A stretch of 64,000 nucleotides of DNA, taken from positions 186,001 to 250,000 of the forward strand of contig NZ_FQXT01000004.1 of the NCBI RefSeq assembly GCF_900130045.1, written 5' to 3'. Origin of the DNA: Leeuwenhoekiella palythoae (lineage in GTDB: Bacteria; Bacteroidota; Bacteroidia; Flavobacteriales; Flavobacteriaceae). The first letter of the stretch is position 1. Every line of letters begins with the position of its first letter. The notes under the pieces were generated by a model, which saw only the letters and a list, made by a program, of their open reading frames with translations, was not told the origin of the DNA and did not search any database. Both the position numbers and the translations under genes were made by a program. Shown piece by piece: positions 42,373-51,581 of the stretch.

Positions 42373-43200
42373 TTAAAGTTGAATGCCAAAACCTTGCAAC
42401 CCGCTTTCATATGCCGGCAAAATTTCGGTGTTGTCCCAAATTCCTGTGATCAGGGTTCGGGCGTATTCCTGCGGTAAAAAGTCGGTTTGCATATGTTGGT
42501 TTGCCAATTTGTAATTGTAATCCATCGTGTGATGCGTAAACTTAAGTTGGCCATCCTGTTCCTCTAAAATCGCATACCACACGTGCGGACTTCCATCATT
42601 TGCAGGCATCCCGATCACTCCGGGATTGAGCCAGAGTTTTTCATTCTGACTGTGATTAAAAGGTAAACCGCAATGACCAGCGATGATCACATCGGCACCC
42701 GTTGCATCAAAGTTTTTCTGTTTAAGGGACCAATCGGTAGACTTATATACAAATTCAGAGACGTTAAAAAAGTCGCCGTGAACCATAACGAACTTTTTAT
42801 CCACAAAGCGGAATTGTATGTGATCAGGCAAAGTGGCAATGAAGTCTAACGAACTTTTACTGAGTTTACTTTGCGCGTACGGAAACCACATTTGACTAAA
42901 CCCATCGCAACGCGAACCTTTTCTAAAATCACAACCGCAATCTTCTGCACCATCCCGCAACTGGATCTCCACATTACCTAAAACACTTTGCGCTCCCCAA
43001 ATTTTAAAGAGTTGCACGACTTCTTCGGGTTGTGCGCAATACCCCACAATGTCCCCTGTGCACAAGCAATTTTGTGGTGCGATGTGTTGTGCTTCGGCTA
43101 TTCGCTTCAGCGCTTCTAAAGCTTGAAGATTGCTGTACACTCCACCAAACAAAAGCACCTTTCCGTCAAGGTTGCCAAGGTCTACCACAGTTTTATCCAT
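42373..43200 (-). CDS. Metallophosphoesterase-like protein of the arsenosugar operon, degenerate metal motifs
   Basis: A 275-residue protein (ATG 43200) with the calcineurin-like phosphoesterase frame. The motifs are altered: the usual D-x-H-x-N is GGVYSN (19-24); GDIVG (49-53) is intact; GN(H/C)D is GNVE (75-78); VHGDF (140-144) is present; GHTH is GHCG (175-178). Losing the first Asp and His should weaken two-metal catalysis. Added cysteines are C45, C47, C55, C88, C90, C98 and C177. Its start overlaps the symporter gene by 19 bp and arsM follows by 27 bp. It may act on a phosphoester of the arsenical or bind arsenic; both are inference. Confidence 0.75.
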   Translation of the reverse strand: MDKTVVDLGNLDGKVLLFGGVYSNLQALEALKRIAEAQHIAPQNCLCTGDIVGYCAQPEEVVQLFKIWGAQSVLGNVEIQLRDGAEDCGCDFRKGSRCDGFSQMWFPYAQSKLSKSSLDFIATLPDHIQFRFVDKKFVMVHGDFFNVSEFVYKSTDWSLKQKNFDATGADVIIAGHCGLPFNHSQNEKLWLNPGVIGMPANDGSPHVWYAILEEQDGQLKFTHHTMDYNYKLANQHMQTDFLPQEYARTLITGIWDNTEILPAYESGLQGFGIQL

Positions 43201-44519
43201 GCCGGTATCATATATAAAATTAAACAACATCCCGCGGCCCAAATGTTGGCCCATAGTAGGTCTGCATAGCGACCTTGAGTTAAAATCCAACATTCAGGAA
43301 TCAGGTTAAAAACCAATAAAAGTCCGAAACCGATCCCGCAAAAAACACTCAGGTAAAAACTGAGTTTAGGGGCAGGGAGTTTCCAAAAGAAAAATATAGG
43401 CGTAAGGCCAATAACCATCGTGCCTGAAATGGTTGTTGCCGATAAAATTTCAGCATCTAAAAAGATAGGAATTGTACCCAGAACTACCAATACACACATC
43501 GCTAAACGACCAAAACTGATACTTTCGCCGAGTTTTAAATCCACTGCTGCCAACTTGGAAAATGATGAAAACGTAGAGTCTAAAGTCGAAGCCGCTGAGG
43601 TGATCATTATAAAATTGATGATCAACAAGATTACGCTACCAAAGGCTTTTCCTACTTCAACTGCAGCTTGGCCTTGCATTCCCATTGCTTTGGCATAAAC
43701 GCCAATGACGCTGAAAAGCACAATACAGATCGCTCCTAAAATTCCTGCCCAAAGAAAACTTCTAAGCGTGACTTTTGGCGAACTTAAAAAGCCGCGGTCT
43801 GTCAAAACGGGGTCGTGAAAGGGATAACTCAAACTTTGAATGAGCGCGGCAAACAATAAATTCAAACCAGTGTCAAAACCCCAAACTCCAGATTGCAAGG
43901 TTTCTGCCACTGTAAAATTAGTAGTCGAATAAATGCTCGCCAAGATCACAAACAGCAGAATCCCAAAAAGTCCCATTTGCAAAACGTCGGTAAAAATCGA
44001 ACTGCTCAAGCCACCCTTGAGCGAATACGCAAGCGTCAATAGCGTAAAAACAATGATCGAGGCGTAATATGGAGTGCTGCCAATATCTCCAAAATAACTT
44101 CCGATCACCATCGTATTACTCCAAACCTCATTAAACAGTCGTATCGCGATCAACACCGAAAACACACGCATCGCATTTTTACCGAAGCGCGAGGTGAGAA
44201 ACTGATGCAAACTGGTAAAACCACCTTGCGTACGCAGCGAATAAATAAGAATACCGGCCATTACAAATGAGAGGTAATATGCTGCGTAGGCGACACCACC
44301 CACGATGCCGAACTCCAACCCCAGATTGGCTGCATTGGTAATACTTTTGGCAAAAATCCAGGAAATGATCAAGCTACCGGTAAGCATAAAGGCATTGGGC
44401 GCCTTCCTGCGATGCGTTGCTTTAAAAAAATCATCGGTTGTTTTTGCCAGAGGCGAAAGGAAAAAGAGCGTCACACTAGACGCAATAATCAAGATCCACT
44501 GCCAGATTGCTATATCCAA
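43182..44519 (-). CDS. Sodium:solute symporter family protein in the arsenosugar operon
   Basis: A 445-residue inner-membrane protein with 12-13 hydrophobic segments of the SSS (SLC5-like) family. Typical features are NAANLGLEFGIVGGVAYAAYY near 62, a helix with TLAYSLKGGLSSSIFTDVLQ (sodium-binding region), and ITSAASTLDSTFSS, which holds the SS/ST pair of the Na2 site. The start is TTG 44519, 10 bp after the susD stop; its end overlaps the next gene by 19 bp. With SusC and SusD it would complete a two-membrane import path. The substrate is unknown. Confidence 0.85.
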   Translation of the reverse strand: MDIAIWQWILIIASSVTLFFLSPLAKTTDDFFKATHRRKAPNAFMLTGSLIISWIFAKSITNAANLGLEFGIVGGVAYAAYYLSFVMAGILIYSLRTQGGFTSLHQFLTSRFGKNAMRVFSVLIAIRLFNEVWSNTMVIGSYFGDIGSTPYYASIIVFTLLTLAYSLKGGLSSSIFTDVLQMGLFGILLFVILASIYSTTNFTVAETLQSGVWGFDTGLNLLFAALIQSLSYPFHDPVLTDRGFLSSPKVTLRSFLWAGILGAICIVLFSVIGVYAKAMGMQGQAAVEVGKAFGSVILLIINFIMITSAASTLDSTFSSFSKLAAVDLKLGESISFGRLAMCVLVVLGTIPIFLDAEILSATTISGTMVIGLTPIFFFWKLPAPKLSFYLSVFCGIGFGLLLVFNLIPECWILTQGRYADLLWANIWAAGCCLILYMIPAWIKLW

Positions 44520-44529
44520 ATTGGTAATT

Positions 44530-45972
44530 TTAATTATCCCACCAAACGGGACTGTTTAAACTGTTGTCATTTGTGGCTGCTGCCGCGGCTTGATAATTAT
44601 CTGCATTCAAAGCTTGTTCTTCTGCCGGATACGGCATACGCACAGGAATGATCCCATCATTCAAGCTCGCTGCAACGGCCCTAAATTCAGGGAAGCCGGT
44701 GCGACGCCATTCGATCCAACCTTCATAACCGTTGATGAGGTTGGCGATCCATTTTTGCGTGATGATCTGTTGTACAGGTGTGGTTCCTGCAGCGTAATAC
44801 GCAGCCGGGCCGGTCAGGTACTCTGCCGGAAGATCGGTCAGCCAATAATCAAAAGCCAACTGAACGCCTTGATTGTATAAAGATTCCGCATCTGCGCTTA
44901 TGAAACCTTTTTCCGCAGCTTCCGCAAGGATAAAATGCGTTTCCCAAGCCGTCATAAAATTAGCATCTAATTGCGCAGTGTTCTCACGGAAAAGTGTTCC
45001 GGCCAACGAATAATTAGCAGGCTCGATCGAAGTTTGTGAGGCATCAATTCCGTTGATGAGTCCGTTAAATTCACCGGAAGTGGAATTGGCAAAAGGACGG
45101 AAAAATACCGAAATACGATCATCGTCAAGATCGGTCAAAATATCCTCCATAGTTTCAGAAAGCACAAAGTTGTTGAAATCTCCTGCGCGCAATTGTGCAA
45201 AGCGGAAACTATTAGGAGCACTTGAAGTAAAATCAAAAACGGCATTATCTGCATTAGTAGTGATAAAATTTCCTTCCGCATAAATTGAAGCGATAGCGGC
45301 TGCTACATTTTCCTGACTTGAAATACGCATCAAAGCTTTTAGCTTTAAAGAGTTTGCAAACTGTATCCATTTGCTGAGGTCTCCGTCAAAAAACAGATCG
45401 CCTTCTAGAGCCACAGCGCCGGAGTAGGCATTGATCGCGGCAATCCCCTGATCCAGGTTGTCCAGAATTCCGCCTTCTGCTAAATAGATGTTTTCTTGAG
45501 CATCATAAGGGGCGGTTACGGTTCCGTCAATTCCATTAAATGCTTCAAAATAGGGAACATCGCCAAACAAATCGGTAAGACCTTGCGCCATATAAGCTTT
45601 GAGAATCAATGCCGGTCCTTCATAAACTTTAAAGGTTTCAACTTCTTGAGCCTGTTTAAGCAAGAGTTCGTTGTCTCTGAGATTGGTGTAAAAAATAGGC
45701 CAGGGATTTCCACCCAATTGCGGCGATTTTAGTGCGTGTCGGTCAAAGAGGTTAAAGTCTAAAGCCGTGCGATGCTGCGAAAGGAGATCGCCTGCGGCAA
45801 AACCTTCATAGCTCATTTGCTCGCCAAAATCATAAATAACCTGGCGTAAAAGCAATCCCGGTTGCACGCTTACCGGCGCATTGGGATTGGTGTTTTTTTC
45901 TTCAAAATCTGTAGTACAAGCCGTAAAGAAGCTCAGACTCAAGATCAGAATGGTATATATCGTGTTTTTCAT
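44530..45972 (-). CDS. SusD/RagB-like substrate-binding outer membrane lipoprotein
   Basis: A 480-residue lipoprotein (lipobox FFTAC, C19). The opening CTTDFEEKNTNPNAPV and the helical TPR-like body with EGPALILKAYMAQGLTDLFGDVPYFEA match the SusD-like families, and the end RMPYPAEEQALNADNYQAA is the usual SusD C-terminal box. SusD lids the SusC channel and captures ligand at the cell surface. It follows susC by 30 bp. The type is closer to SusD-like_2 than to starch SusD. No glycoside hydrolase accompanies it, so a small molecule or peptide ligand is more likely than a polysaccharide. Confidence 0.9.
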   Translation of the reverse strand: MKNTIYTILILSLSFFTACTTDFEEKNTNPNAPVSVQPGLLLRQVIYDFGEQMSYEGFAAGDLLSQHRTALDFNLFDRHALKSPQLGGNPWPIFYTNLRDNELLLKQAQEVETFKVYEGPALILKAYMAQGLTDLFGDVPYFEAFNGIDGTVTAPYDAQENIYLAEGGILDNLDQGIAAINAYSGAVALEGDLFFDGDLSKWIQFANSLKLKALMRISSQENVAAAIASIYAEGNFITTNADNAVFDFTSSAPNSFRFAQLRAGDFNNFVLSETMEDILTDLDDDRISVFFRPFANSTSGEFNGLINGIDASQTSIEPANYSLAGTLFRENTAQLDANFMTAWETHFILAEAAEKGFISADAESLYNQGVQLAFDYWLTDLPAEYLTGPAAYYAAGTTPVQQIITQKWIANLINGYEGWIEWRRTGFPEFRAVAASLNDGIIPVRMPYPAEEQALNADNYQAAAAATNDNSLNSPVWWDN

Positions 45973-46002
45973 CTTCTAACTAGTTTTGATAGGCTTCAAG
46001 CC

Positions 46003-49000
46003 TTAGAAATTAAAGCCTGCTTTTAAACCAATACTGCGCGTGGTAGCGTAGCTCATATCTTCAACCCCGCTTACGAAGCCGGTGCCTTGCACTGCGAGTT
46101 GCTCAGGATCAAAATGCGGTATTTCTGAAAAGGCAAAGAGGTTGCGACCTACAAGTGCCAAGTCGATGTCCATCCCGCTACTTAAGCCTAAAAAGCCATC
46201 CTTTAGATTAAAGGTATACCCCACTGAAAACTGACGAAGCTTTAGATACGAAGCGTCATAAATATTGTTTTCTTCGTGGTTACGATCGTAAAATTGGCGG
46301 TAATAGGTTTCTGCAGAAACCGCTGTGGTATTTTGCACATACTGCGGATTTTCTGCTGTCCCTGTATTGACAACACCTTGCGGAACAATGCCTTCTTCCG
46401 GGCGATTTGCTGTTTCTGCGAGTTGGCCACCCACAGTTCCCAAAGCGCGTGTGCGAGAAACAAGTTCGCCACCTTGTCGCCAGTCAAATAAGAAACTCAA
46501 ACTCCAATTTTTATAGCTGAAGCTGTTGTTCCAACCTAGCATAAAGTCAGGGGTGTAGTTTCCTATTTTTTTGAGGTTATTATCTGCGATATAGCTTCCG
46601 GAAGGAGTTAAGATAAATTGTCCGTCTTCGGTTTTTTGATAGCCGGTTCCATAGATATCGCCAATTTTTCCGCCTTCTTCTACCTGAAACCAAACTGTCT
46701 GATTGGCACTGTCGTAAATTCGGCTGTATGCTAAAGTCAGCCTTCCGTCTGATTGCGGTAAACTTTCCACTCTCGAAGTATTACTACTAAAATTGAACGT
46801 AGTATTCCATTTAAAATTAGCGGTCAGAATCGGTGTGAGATCTGCGATAAGTTCGACCCCTTGTGTACGTACTTCACCGCCATTCACCACTTGTTGATTG
46901 TATCCCGAGGAGATCGCGATGGGTAGCGAAATGATCTGATCCTTAGTCAACGCGTTATAATAGGTCGCATCTAATCGAATACGATCTTTAAGAAATCTGA
47001 TGTCTGCACCTACTTCATACGACGTGGTTTGCTCTGGTTTCAGATTAGCATTAGGTATAAAATTTTGATTGCTGAAAGTGGGTTGCCCATTGTAAGCCGT
47101 CTGCGAAATAAAAGCATCACTGGTTTGATAAGGCTGCGTATCGTTACCTACTTGAGCTACACTCGCGCGAAGTTGCGCATAGGAAAAAGCTTTGGGTAAC
47201 TCAGCCACTTCAGAAAGAATAAAACTCGCCGAAGCCGAAGGATAAAAGAACGAAGTCCCATCTACCGAAAACGGCGTGGCAAGGGCACTTGACCAGTCGT
47301 TACGGCCGGTAAGGTCTAAAAATAAAAAGTCGCGGTAACCCAGTTTTGCAATTCCGTAAAGGGAATTGATGCGCTTATTTGATTCAAATTGAAATACATC
47401 AATTGGCGAAGCGGCATTATTCAGATTGAAAATTCCCGGTTGTGCAAGATTTACCGTTTGCGACTGTTTGGTGCTGGCTTTTTGGTCCAGACGGTTTCCG
47501 CCCAGCGAAACATCAAGAGAAAAGTCGCCAAAGATGTTGTTATAATTCAGTAAGAAATCAGTGTTGATCTCGCGATAAAACACATCGTGCTCGGCATAGC
47601 CTCCATTTTGAAAACGGTTAGAGCTGAAAGCACGACGCAGCTGGCGCGTTTCTGAAGAATAATCCATTCCGGAACGCAGCGAAAGGCTGAGGTTTTCTGT
47701 GATTTGCTGTTTGATAGAAATGTTCCCAAAAACCCGGTCCCGGTTGAAAGAATTCCGGTTTTCATACATCGTAAAAAACGGATTGTCAAAATACGTGTAG
47801 TTAAAGGAGTAGTGCTGCACACCTTCTAATCCCGGTTGCCAATATTGGCGCAAGCTGTTAATGTCTAGCGAGCGCGGTCCCCAAGCCACAAGCGCATAAT
47901 TGACGTTCTCACTTCCGTAGCCGTTAGATGGGCGGTTGTCACTCCCGGAATTCACATAACTGATAGAAGCATTAAACGTGGTTTTGTCAGTAGGTTTAAA
48001 ATTCAGTTTGGTAGCTACCGTTTGGCGGTCCAGATTTACTCCGGGAATGATCGATTCGCTACGTAAATCGGTAAACGAAATGCGATAGTTTCCTTTATCA
48101 AAACCGCTGCCAATTGCCACGTTATTGATCGTGGTCACACCAGTCTCATAAAAATCTTTCAGGTTATCGGGATGCGAATTGAAGGCTGTTGGTGTGATGC
48201 CGATCCCGTTATAAAGCGAAGTGTCTCCACCGCGAACGACCGTTCCGTCAGGTAAGGTTACAGGTGAATCAAATTGTGCGATCAAAGTGCCTTGATCTAA
48301 ACGCGGTCCCCAAGAATAGGAGATAAGATCGTTGACCCCGCCACCTAAACCATCAACAAATTCAAACTGACCGGAATTCCCCTGTCCGTATTGATTTTGA
48401 AATTCAGGAAGTTTAAAAGGCGTATCTACAAAAACCGAAGTATTGATGCTGATGCCTAGACCTTTGCTTTGGCTTCCGTTTTTAGTTTCAATAATGATTA
48501 CACCGTTTGATGCGCGGGTGCCGTAAAGCGCTGCGGCACTTGGGCCTTTAAGCACACTTACCGAAGCAATATCGTCTGGGTTGACTTCCATCGCGCCGTT
48601 ACCAAAATCGATCTCTTGAAAACCGGCTGCGGCTTCGTTACTTTCATTAAAAACCGTGTTGTTATTGATGGGCGTTCCGTCAACGATAAACAGCGGATTG
48701 TTGTTTGAAAAGGAAGCCTCGCCGCGAATGGTGATCTTTGAAGAAGAACCCACGCCGGTAGCGCCTTGTGAAACCGTAACACCGGCTAATTTTCCGGCAA
48801 GGTTGTCGAGGAAGTTCGGCGCTTTTACCGCAGAAACTTCTTCTGCTTCGATGGTTTGCACTACATAACCCAATTCTTTAGTCTCGCGCTCGAGACCGAG
48901 CGCCGTTATGACCACTTCATCGAGGTCTGTAGTAGATTCTTGTAAGGTGATATTAATGGTAGTTCGTCCGTTGATTGATGCGGTTTGGGTGATGAAGCCA

Positions 49001-49218
49001 ATTGCTGAAAAGCGTAGTTCGTTAGCTGCAGCAGGAACCTCCAGCGAAAACATTCCGTTTTCATCGGTTATCGTGGCAGCATCGGTATTTACGGCAATGA
49101 CATTTACAAACGGTACGGTCGTTCCGTCGCTTGAGGTGGTTACCGTACCCGAAATGGTAGTTTGGCTATTGGCAACTGCACACAGCAAGAGCATTAGCCC
49201 AAAATAAAGGTGTTTCAT
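46003..49218 (-). CDS. SusC/RagA-type TonB-dependent transporter
   Basis: A 1071-residue outer-membrane receptor: signal peptide (1-18, ending ANSQ), a carboxypeptidase-like regulatory domain (about 20-100), the plug with SVLKGPSAAALYGTRASNGV and the SusC-specific LAGVTVSQGATGVGSSSKI in outline, and a 22-strand barrel ending in GLKAGFNF. TonB energy drives uptake of ligand captured by SusD. It lies 70 bp after a glycosyltransferase gene and inside the arsenosugar operon, which is an unusual setting for a SusCD pair. There is no adjacent sigma/anti-sigma pair. Confidence 0.93.
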   Translation of the reverse strand: MKHLYFGLMLLLCAVANSQTTISGTVTTSSDGTTVPFVNVIAVNTDAATITDENGMFSLEVPAAANELRFSAIGFITQTASINGRTTINITLQESTTDLDEVVITALGLERETKELGYVVQTIEAEEVSAVKAPNFLDNLAGKLAGVTVSQGATGVGSSSKITIRGEASFSNNNPLFIVDGTPINNNTVFNESNEAAAGFQEIDFGNGAMEVNPDDIASVSVLKGPSAAALYGTRASNGVIIIETKNGSQSKGLGISINTSVFVDTPFKLPEFQNQYGQGNSGQFEFVDGLGGGVNDLISYSWGPRLDQGTLIAQFDSPVTLPDGTVVRGGDTSLYNGIGITPTAFNSHPDNLKDFYETGVTTINNVAIGSGFDKGNYRISFTDLRSESIIPGVNLDRQTVATKLNFKPTDKTTFNASISYVNSGSDNRPSNGYGSENVNYALVAWGPRSLDINSLRQYWQPGLEGVQHYSFNYTYFDNPFFTMYENRNSFNRDRVFGNISIKQQITENLSLSLRSGMDYSSETRQLRRAFSSNRFQNGGYAEHDVFYREINTDFLLNYNNIFGDFSLDVSLGGNRLDQKASTKQSQTVNLAQPGIFNLNNAASPIDVFQFESNKRINSLYGIAKLGYRDFLFLDLTGRNDWSSALATPFSVDGTSFFYPSASASFILSEVAELPKAFSYAQLRASVAQVGNDTQPYQTSDAFISQTAYNGQPTFSNQNFIPNANLKPEQTTSYEVGADIRFLKDRIRLDATYYNALTKDQIISLPIAISSGYNQQVVNGGEVRTQGVELIADLTPILTANFKWNTTFNFSSNTSRVESLPQSDGRLTLAYSRIYDSANQTVWFQVEEGGKIGDIYGTGYQKTEDGQFILTPSGSYIADNNLKKIGNYTPDFMLGWNNSFSYKNWSLSFLFDWRQGGELVSRTRALGTVGGQLAETANRPEEGIVPQGVVNTGTAENPQYVQNTTAVSAETYYRQFYDRNHEENNIYDASYLKLRQFSVGYTFNLKDGFLGLSSGMDIDLALVGRNLFAFSEIPHFDPEQLAVQGTGFVSGVEDMSYATTRSIGLKAGFNF

Positions 49219-49288
49219 TTTTTTGTTTCTGATTAGTAAAAGGAAGCGGCTTGATTGTACAGCACACCGCGAGACAAATGATGTTGTC

Positions 49289-49969
49289 TTAAATACTTAA
49301 ACTAACCGGAGAACCTTTGTTGAAGTAGTTTTGATACTGAAAGGCATCAAAGACGAACTTTTGGTTGGTGATTGGTTGCGTCCCTCCAAAATGTATGCGT
49401 AAAAGCAGTTTTTTGATCAAATATGGAAGTTGCCCGCGATCTAAAAGTGCAGCAACATCAAAAACCGAATCTAAGTCGTGCAGCACCTCAAGTATTGTAG
49501 CCTGAATCTTTTGCTCACGTACTTTTCTCAGAATGATTTGCGTAAGTTTTGAGGTCTGCCAAGGGAGTTCTAAAAGTGCTTGTGCATTAAAATGAGTTTT
49601 GTTTAGACCCATTAAATAGAACCCGCCGTCAACGGAAGGACCAATGACCATCGGGCAATTTTGCAATTCGTTTGCGGCGGTGAGTAGATGCTGTTTGGTT
49701 AAATGCGGACTGTCATTCCCAATACTGATGACATTGTCATAGCCCAGCTCATAAATTTCTGTAAAGGCTTGTGTATAGCGTTCAGCAAACGTGGCTCCTT
49801 TTTGATTTTTTTCAGAATAAATGTAAAAGGGGAGTCCGCTTTGCTTTACCGTTTTTAAAGTCTGCTTATTGAGCGCTTCAAAGAGTTGCACGCCGTTGTG
49901 CATCGACTTGTGTCGTGCATCTTCTTCCGCAGAGCGGGCAAAAATTAATATGGCGGTTTTAGTATTCAA
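49289..49969 (-). CDS. DUF2064/CofC-like glycosyltransferase, divergent second copy
   Basis: A 226-residue protein of the nucleotidyl/glycosyltransferase-A type placed in the family associated with arsenosugar synthesis (TIGR04282/DUF2064). Conserved parts are ISIGNDSPHL (the D-x-D-like site, about 82-91) and IGPSVDGGFYLMGL (about 113-126). The N-terminal nucleotide loop has drifted: where the operon's other copy reads TRNPELGKVKTRLA, this one reads ARSAEEDARHKSM. The start is TTG 49969, after a stop 30 bp upstream. It sits between arsS and susC. Activity may differ from that of the first copy. Confidence 0.8.
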   Translation of the reverse strand: MNTKTAILIFARSAEEDARHKSMHNGVQLFEALNKQTLKTVKQSGLPFYIYSEKNQKGATFAERYTQAFTEIYELGYDNVISIGNDSPHLTKQHLLTAANELQNCPMVIGPSVDGGFYLMGLNKTHFNAQALLELPWQTSKLTQIILRKVREQKIQATILEVLHDLDSVFDVAALLDRGQLPYLIKKLLLRIHFGGTQPITNQKFVFDAFQYQNYFNKGSPVSLSI

Positions 49970-50014
49970 TAAAGCGGTAAACGCAGCGTGTGCTTCTGAT
50001 TATTTTATGTTGAA

Positions 50015-51082
50015 TTAAGCTACAGTTCCCTGGCAGCTGCTTCCTGCGCCGGCAGTACAGCCGTAGCAATGCTGAGAAATGATAATGTTACGATCGTTAA
50101 GCACATCCTCATTATACTCTGAAATATGCTTCACTTTTGAATTTACTTTGAGATCCAGCATTTGATTGAAATCACAATCGTACAACCAGCCGTCCCAACT
50201 AATTGAGATCGTATTAGTACACATCACATTCGCCACCGCAGCCGGGTTGTAAGCCTCAACAAGTTGGTACATATAATCCTCGTAGTTTTCCGAAGCGATC
50301 AAGTAATCCAGAAAGCGTGCGATAGGAAGATTGGTAATTGCAAACAGGTTATGAAACTGAATGCCGAAATCTTCCATCAAGGCTTTTTTGAAATCCTTTT
50401 CCATTCCTGCCTGATCTGAAGGAAGGTAAGCACCGTTAGGATTATACACAAGGTCTAAGCGTAAGTCGCTATCTGGCATTCCGTAACCTACGGCATTTAA
50501 TTCCTGTAAAGCTTTGATCGACTTGTCAAAAACGCCTTCACCACGTTGCTTATCGGTCTTACCACGTGTCCAGTGCGGCATCGAGCTCACCACGTGTACA
50601 TTGTGTTTCTTGAAAAATTCCGGTAGATCGTAGTATTTCTTATTGGCGCGAATGATCGTCAGGTTACTGCGTACAATAAAATCTTTAATCCCTGCTTTAC
50701 TCGCTTCTTCTACAAAACGTCTGAAATTAGGATTCATTTCAGGAGCACCACCGGTAAGATCCAGTGTATGTGCGCCAGTGTTTTTGATCACTTCCAGACA
50801 TTGCTCCATCGTTTCCCAAGTCATTATTTCTTTACGATCGGGACCGGCATCTACGTGACAATGCTCACACACCTGATTACACATATATCCCACATTGATC
50901 TGAAGGATTTCCAGTTTTTTAGGTCGTAACGGAAATTGATTGGTCTCTTTGATCTTTTTGGCAAACGTAGGAAGTTCGCCATCGGCAAAAATTCCACCGG
51001 ATAAAACCTCAAGCTGTTTATTGGCTTGAGCGAGATCGTCGTGACGTTTATGTAGGGATTTTTTTGTTTGAGTTGCAGGCAT
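50015..51082 (-). CDS. arsS: Arsenosugar biosynthesis radical SAM protein
   Basis: A 355-residue radical SAM enzyme. The cluster motif is C68-x3-C72-x2-C75 (GYMCNQVCEHCHVDAGP), followed by TLDLTGGAPEMNP. The C-terminal Cys-rich part ends in HCYGCTAGAGSSCQG, typical of the rSAM/Cys-rich group now linked to arsenosugars. ArsS joins the 5'-deoxyadenosyl group of SAM to dimethylarsenite, giving dimethylarsinoyl-deoxyadenosine. The final motif is GSSCQG, with an ordinary TGC codon where some relatives have selenocysteine. It lies 70 bp after the AhpD-like gene. Confidence 0.92.
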   Translation of the reverse strand: MPATQTKKSLHKRHDDLAQANKQLEVLSGGIFADGELPTFAKKIKETNQFPLRPKKLEILQINVGYMCNQVCEHCHVDAGPDRKEIMTWETMEQCLEVIKNTGAHTLDLTGGAPEMNPNFRRFVEEASKAGIKDFIVRSNLTIIRANKKYYDLPEFFKKHNVHVVSSMPHWTRGKTDKQRGEGVFDKSIKALQELNAVGYGMPDSDLRLDLVYNPNGAYLPSDQAGMEKDFKKALMEDFGIQFHNLFAITNLPIARFLDYLIASENYEDYMYQLVEAYNPAAVANVMCTNTISISWDGWLYDCDFNQMLDLKVNSKVKHISEYNEDVLNDRNIIISQHCYGCTAGAGSSCQGTVA

Positions 51083-51152
51083 AAAAGCGTTTATTTTTCT
51101 TTTTCAGTATTGACTAAGATAGGATTAAGTTGCTAGAATATAGCCTTTAGTG

Positions 51153-51491
51153 CTACATTTCTAGCTTATTCACTTTATTCATCATCATCGTACCGTGTAC
51201 AAGCGTAGCGCCACTCTTGATCGCAGCACCTACGTGAATGGCTTCCATCATTTGTTCTTTGGTCACGCCGCGTTGCAAGGTGTCTTTGGTATACGCGTCG
51301 ATGCAATACGGGCATTGTTCGGTATGCGCAACAGCAAGGGCGATAAGCGCCTTCTCTCGTGCAGTAAGCGCACCTTCTTCAAAAACTTTTCCGTAGTAAT
51401 CAAAGAATTTTGTACCCAGTTCCTCGCTCCATTCGGTGATCTTACCAAATTTTCTCAGGTCTGCCGGATCGTAATAATTGTTGTTAGCCAT
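51153..51491 (-). CDS. AhpD/carboxymuconolactone decarboxylase-like protein of arsenosugar clusters
   Basis: A 112-residue all-helical protein of the CMD/AhpD family. It carries the redox pair C60-x2-C63 (HTEQCPYCIDAYT) with the upstream glutamate, the arrangement of AhpD peroxidase partners. Small proteins of this kind recur beside arsS in arsenosugar loci and are labelled peroxidase-like. A role in reducing As(V) intermediates or a thiol pool for ArsM is reasonable but inferred. It lies between the PNP (about 90 bp) and arsS (70 bp) genes. Confidence 0.88.
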   Translation of the reverse strand: MANNNYYDPADLRKFGKITEWSEELGTKFFDYYGKVFEEGALTAREKALIALAVAHTEQCPYCIDAYTKDTLQRGVTKEQMMEAIHVGAAIKSGATLVHGTMMMNKVNKLEM

Positions 51492-51581
51492 GATGATTTT
51501 TTGTTTTGAGTTATAAAAAGCATAACTACACGAGTAGTTACGGAGATAATTGTGTTGTGGTTTTTTTAATGCGGAAAAACC

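Noticed and set aside
42373-43293. Longer start at 43293 for the phosphoesterase-like gene
   Set aside because: The extra residues overlap the symporter gene by over 100 bp and have no family similarity; MDKTVVDLGNLDGKV at 43200 is the natural start.
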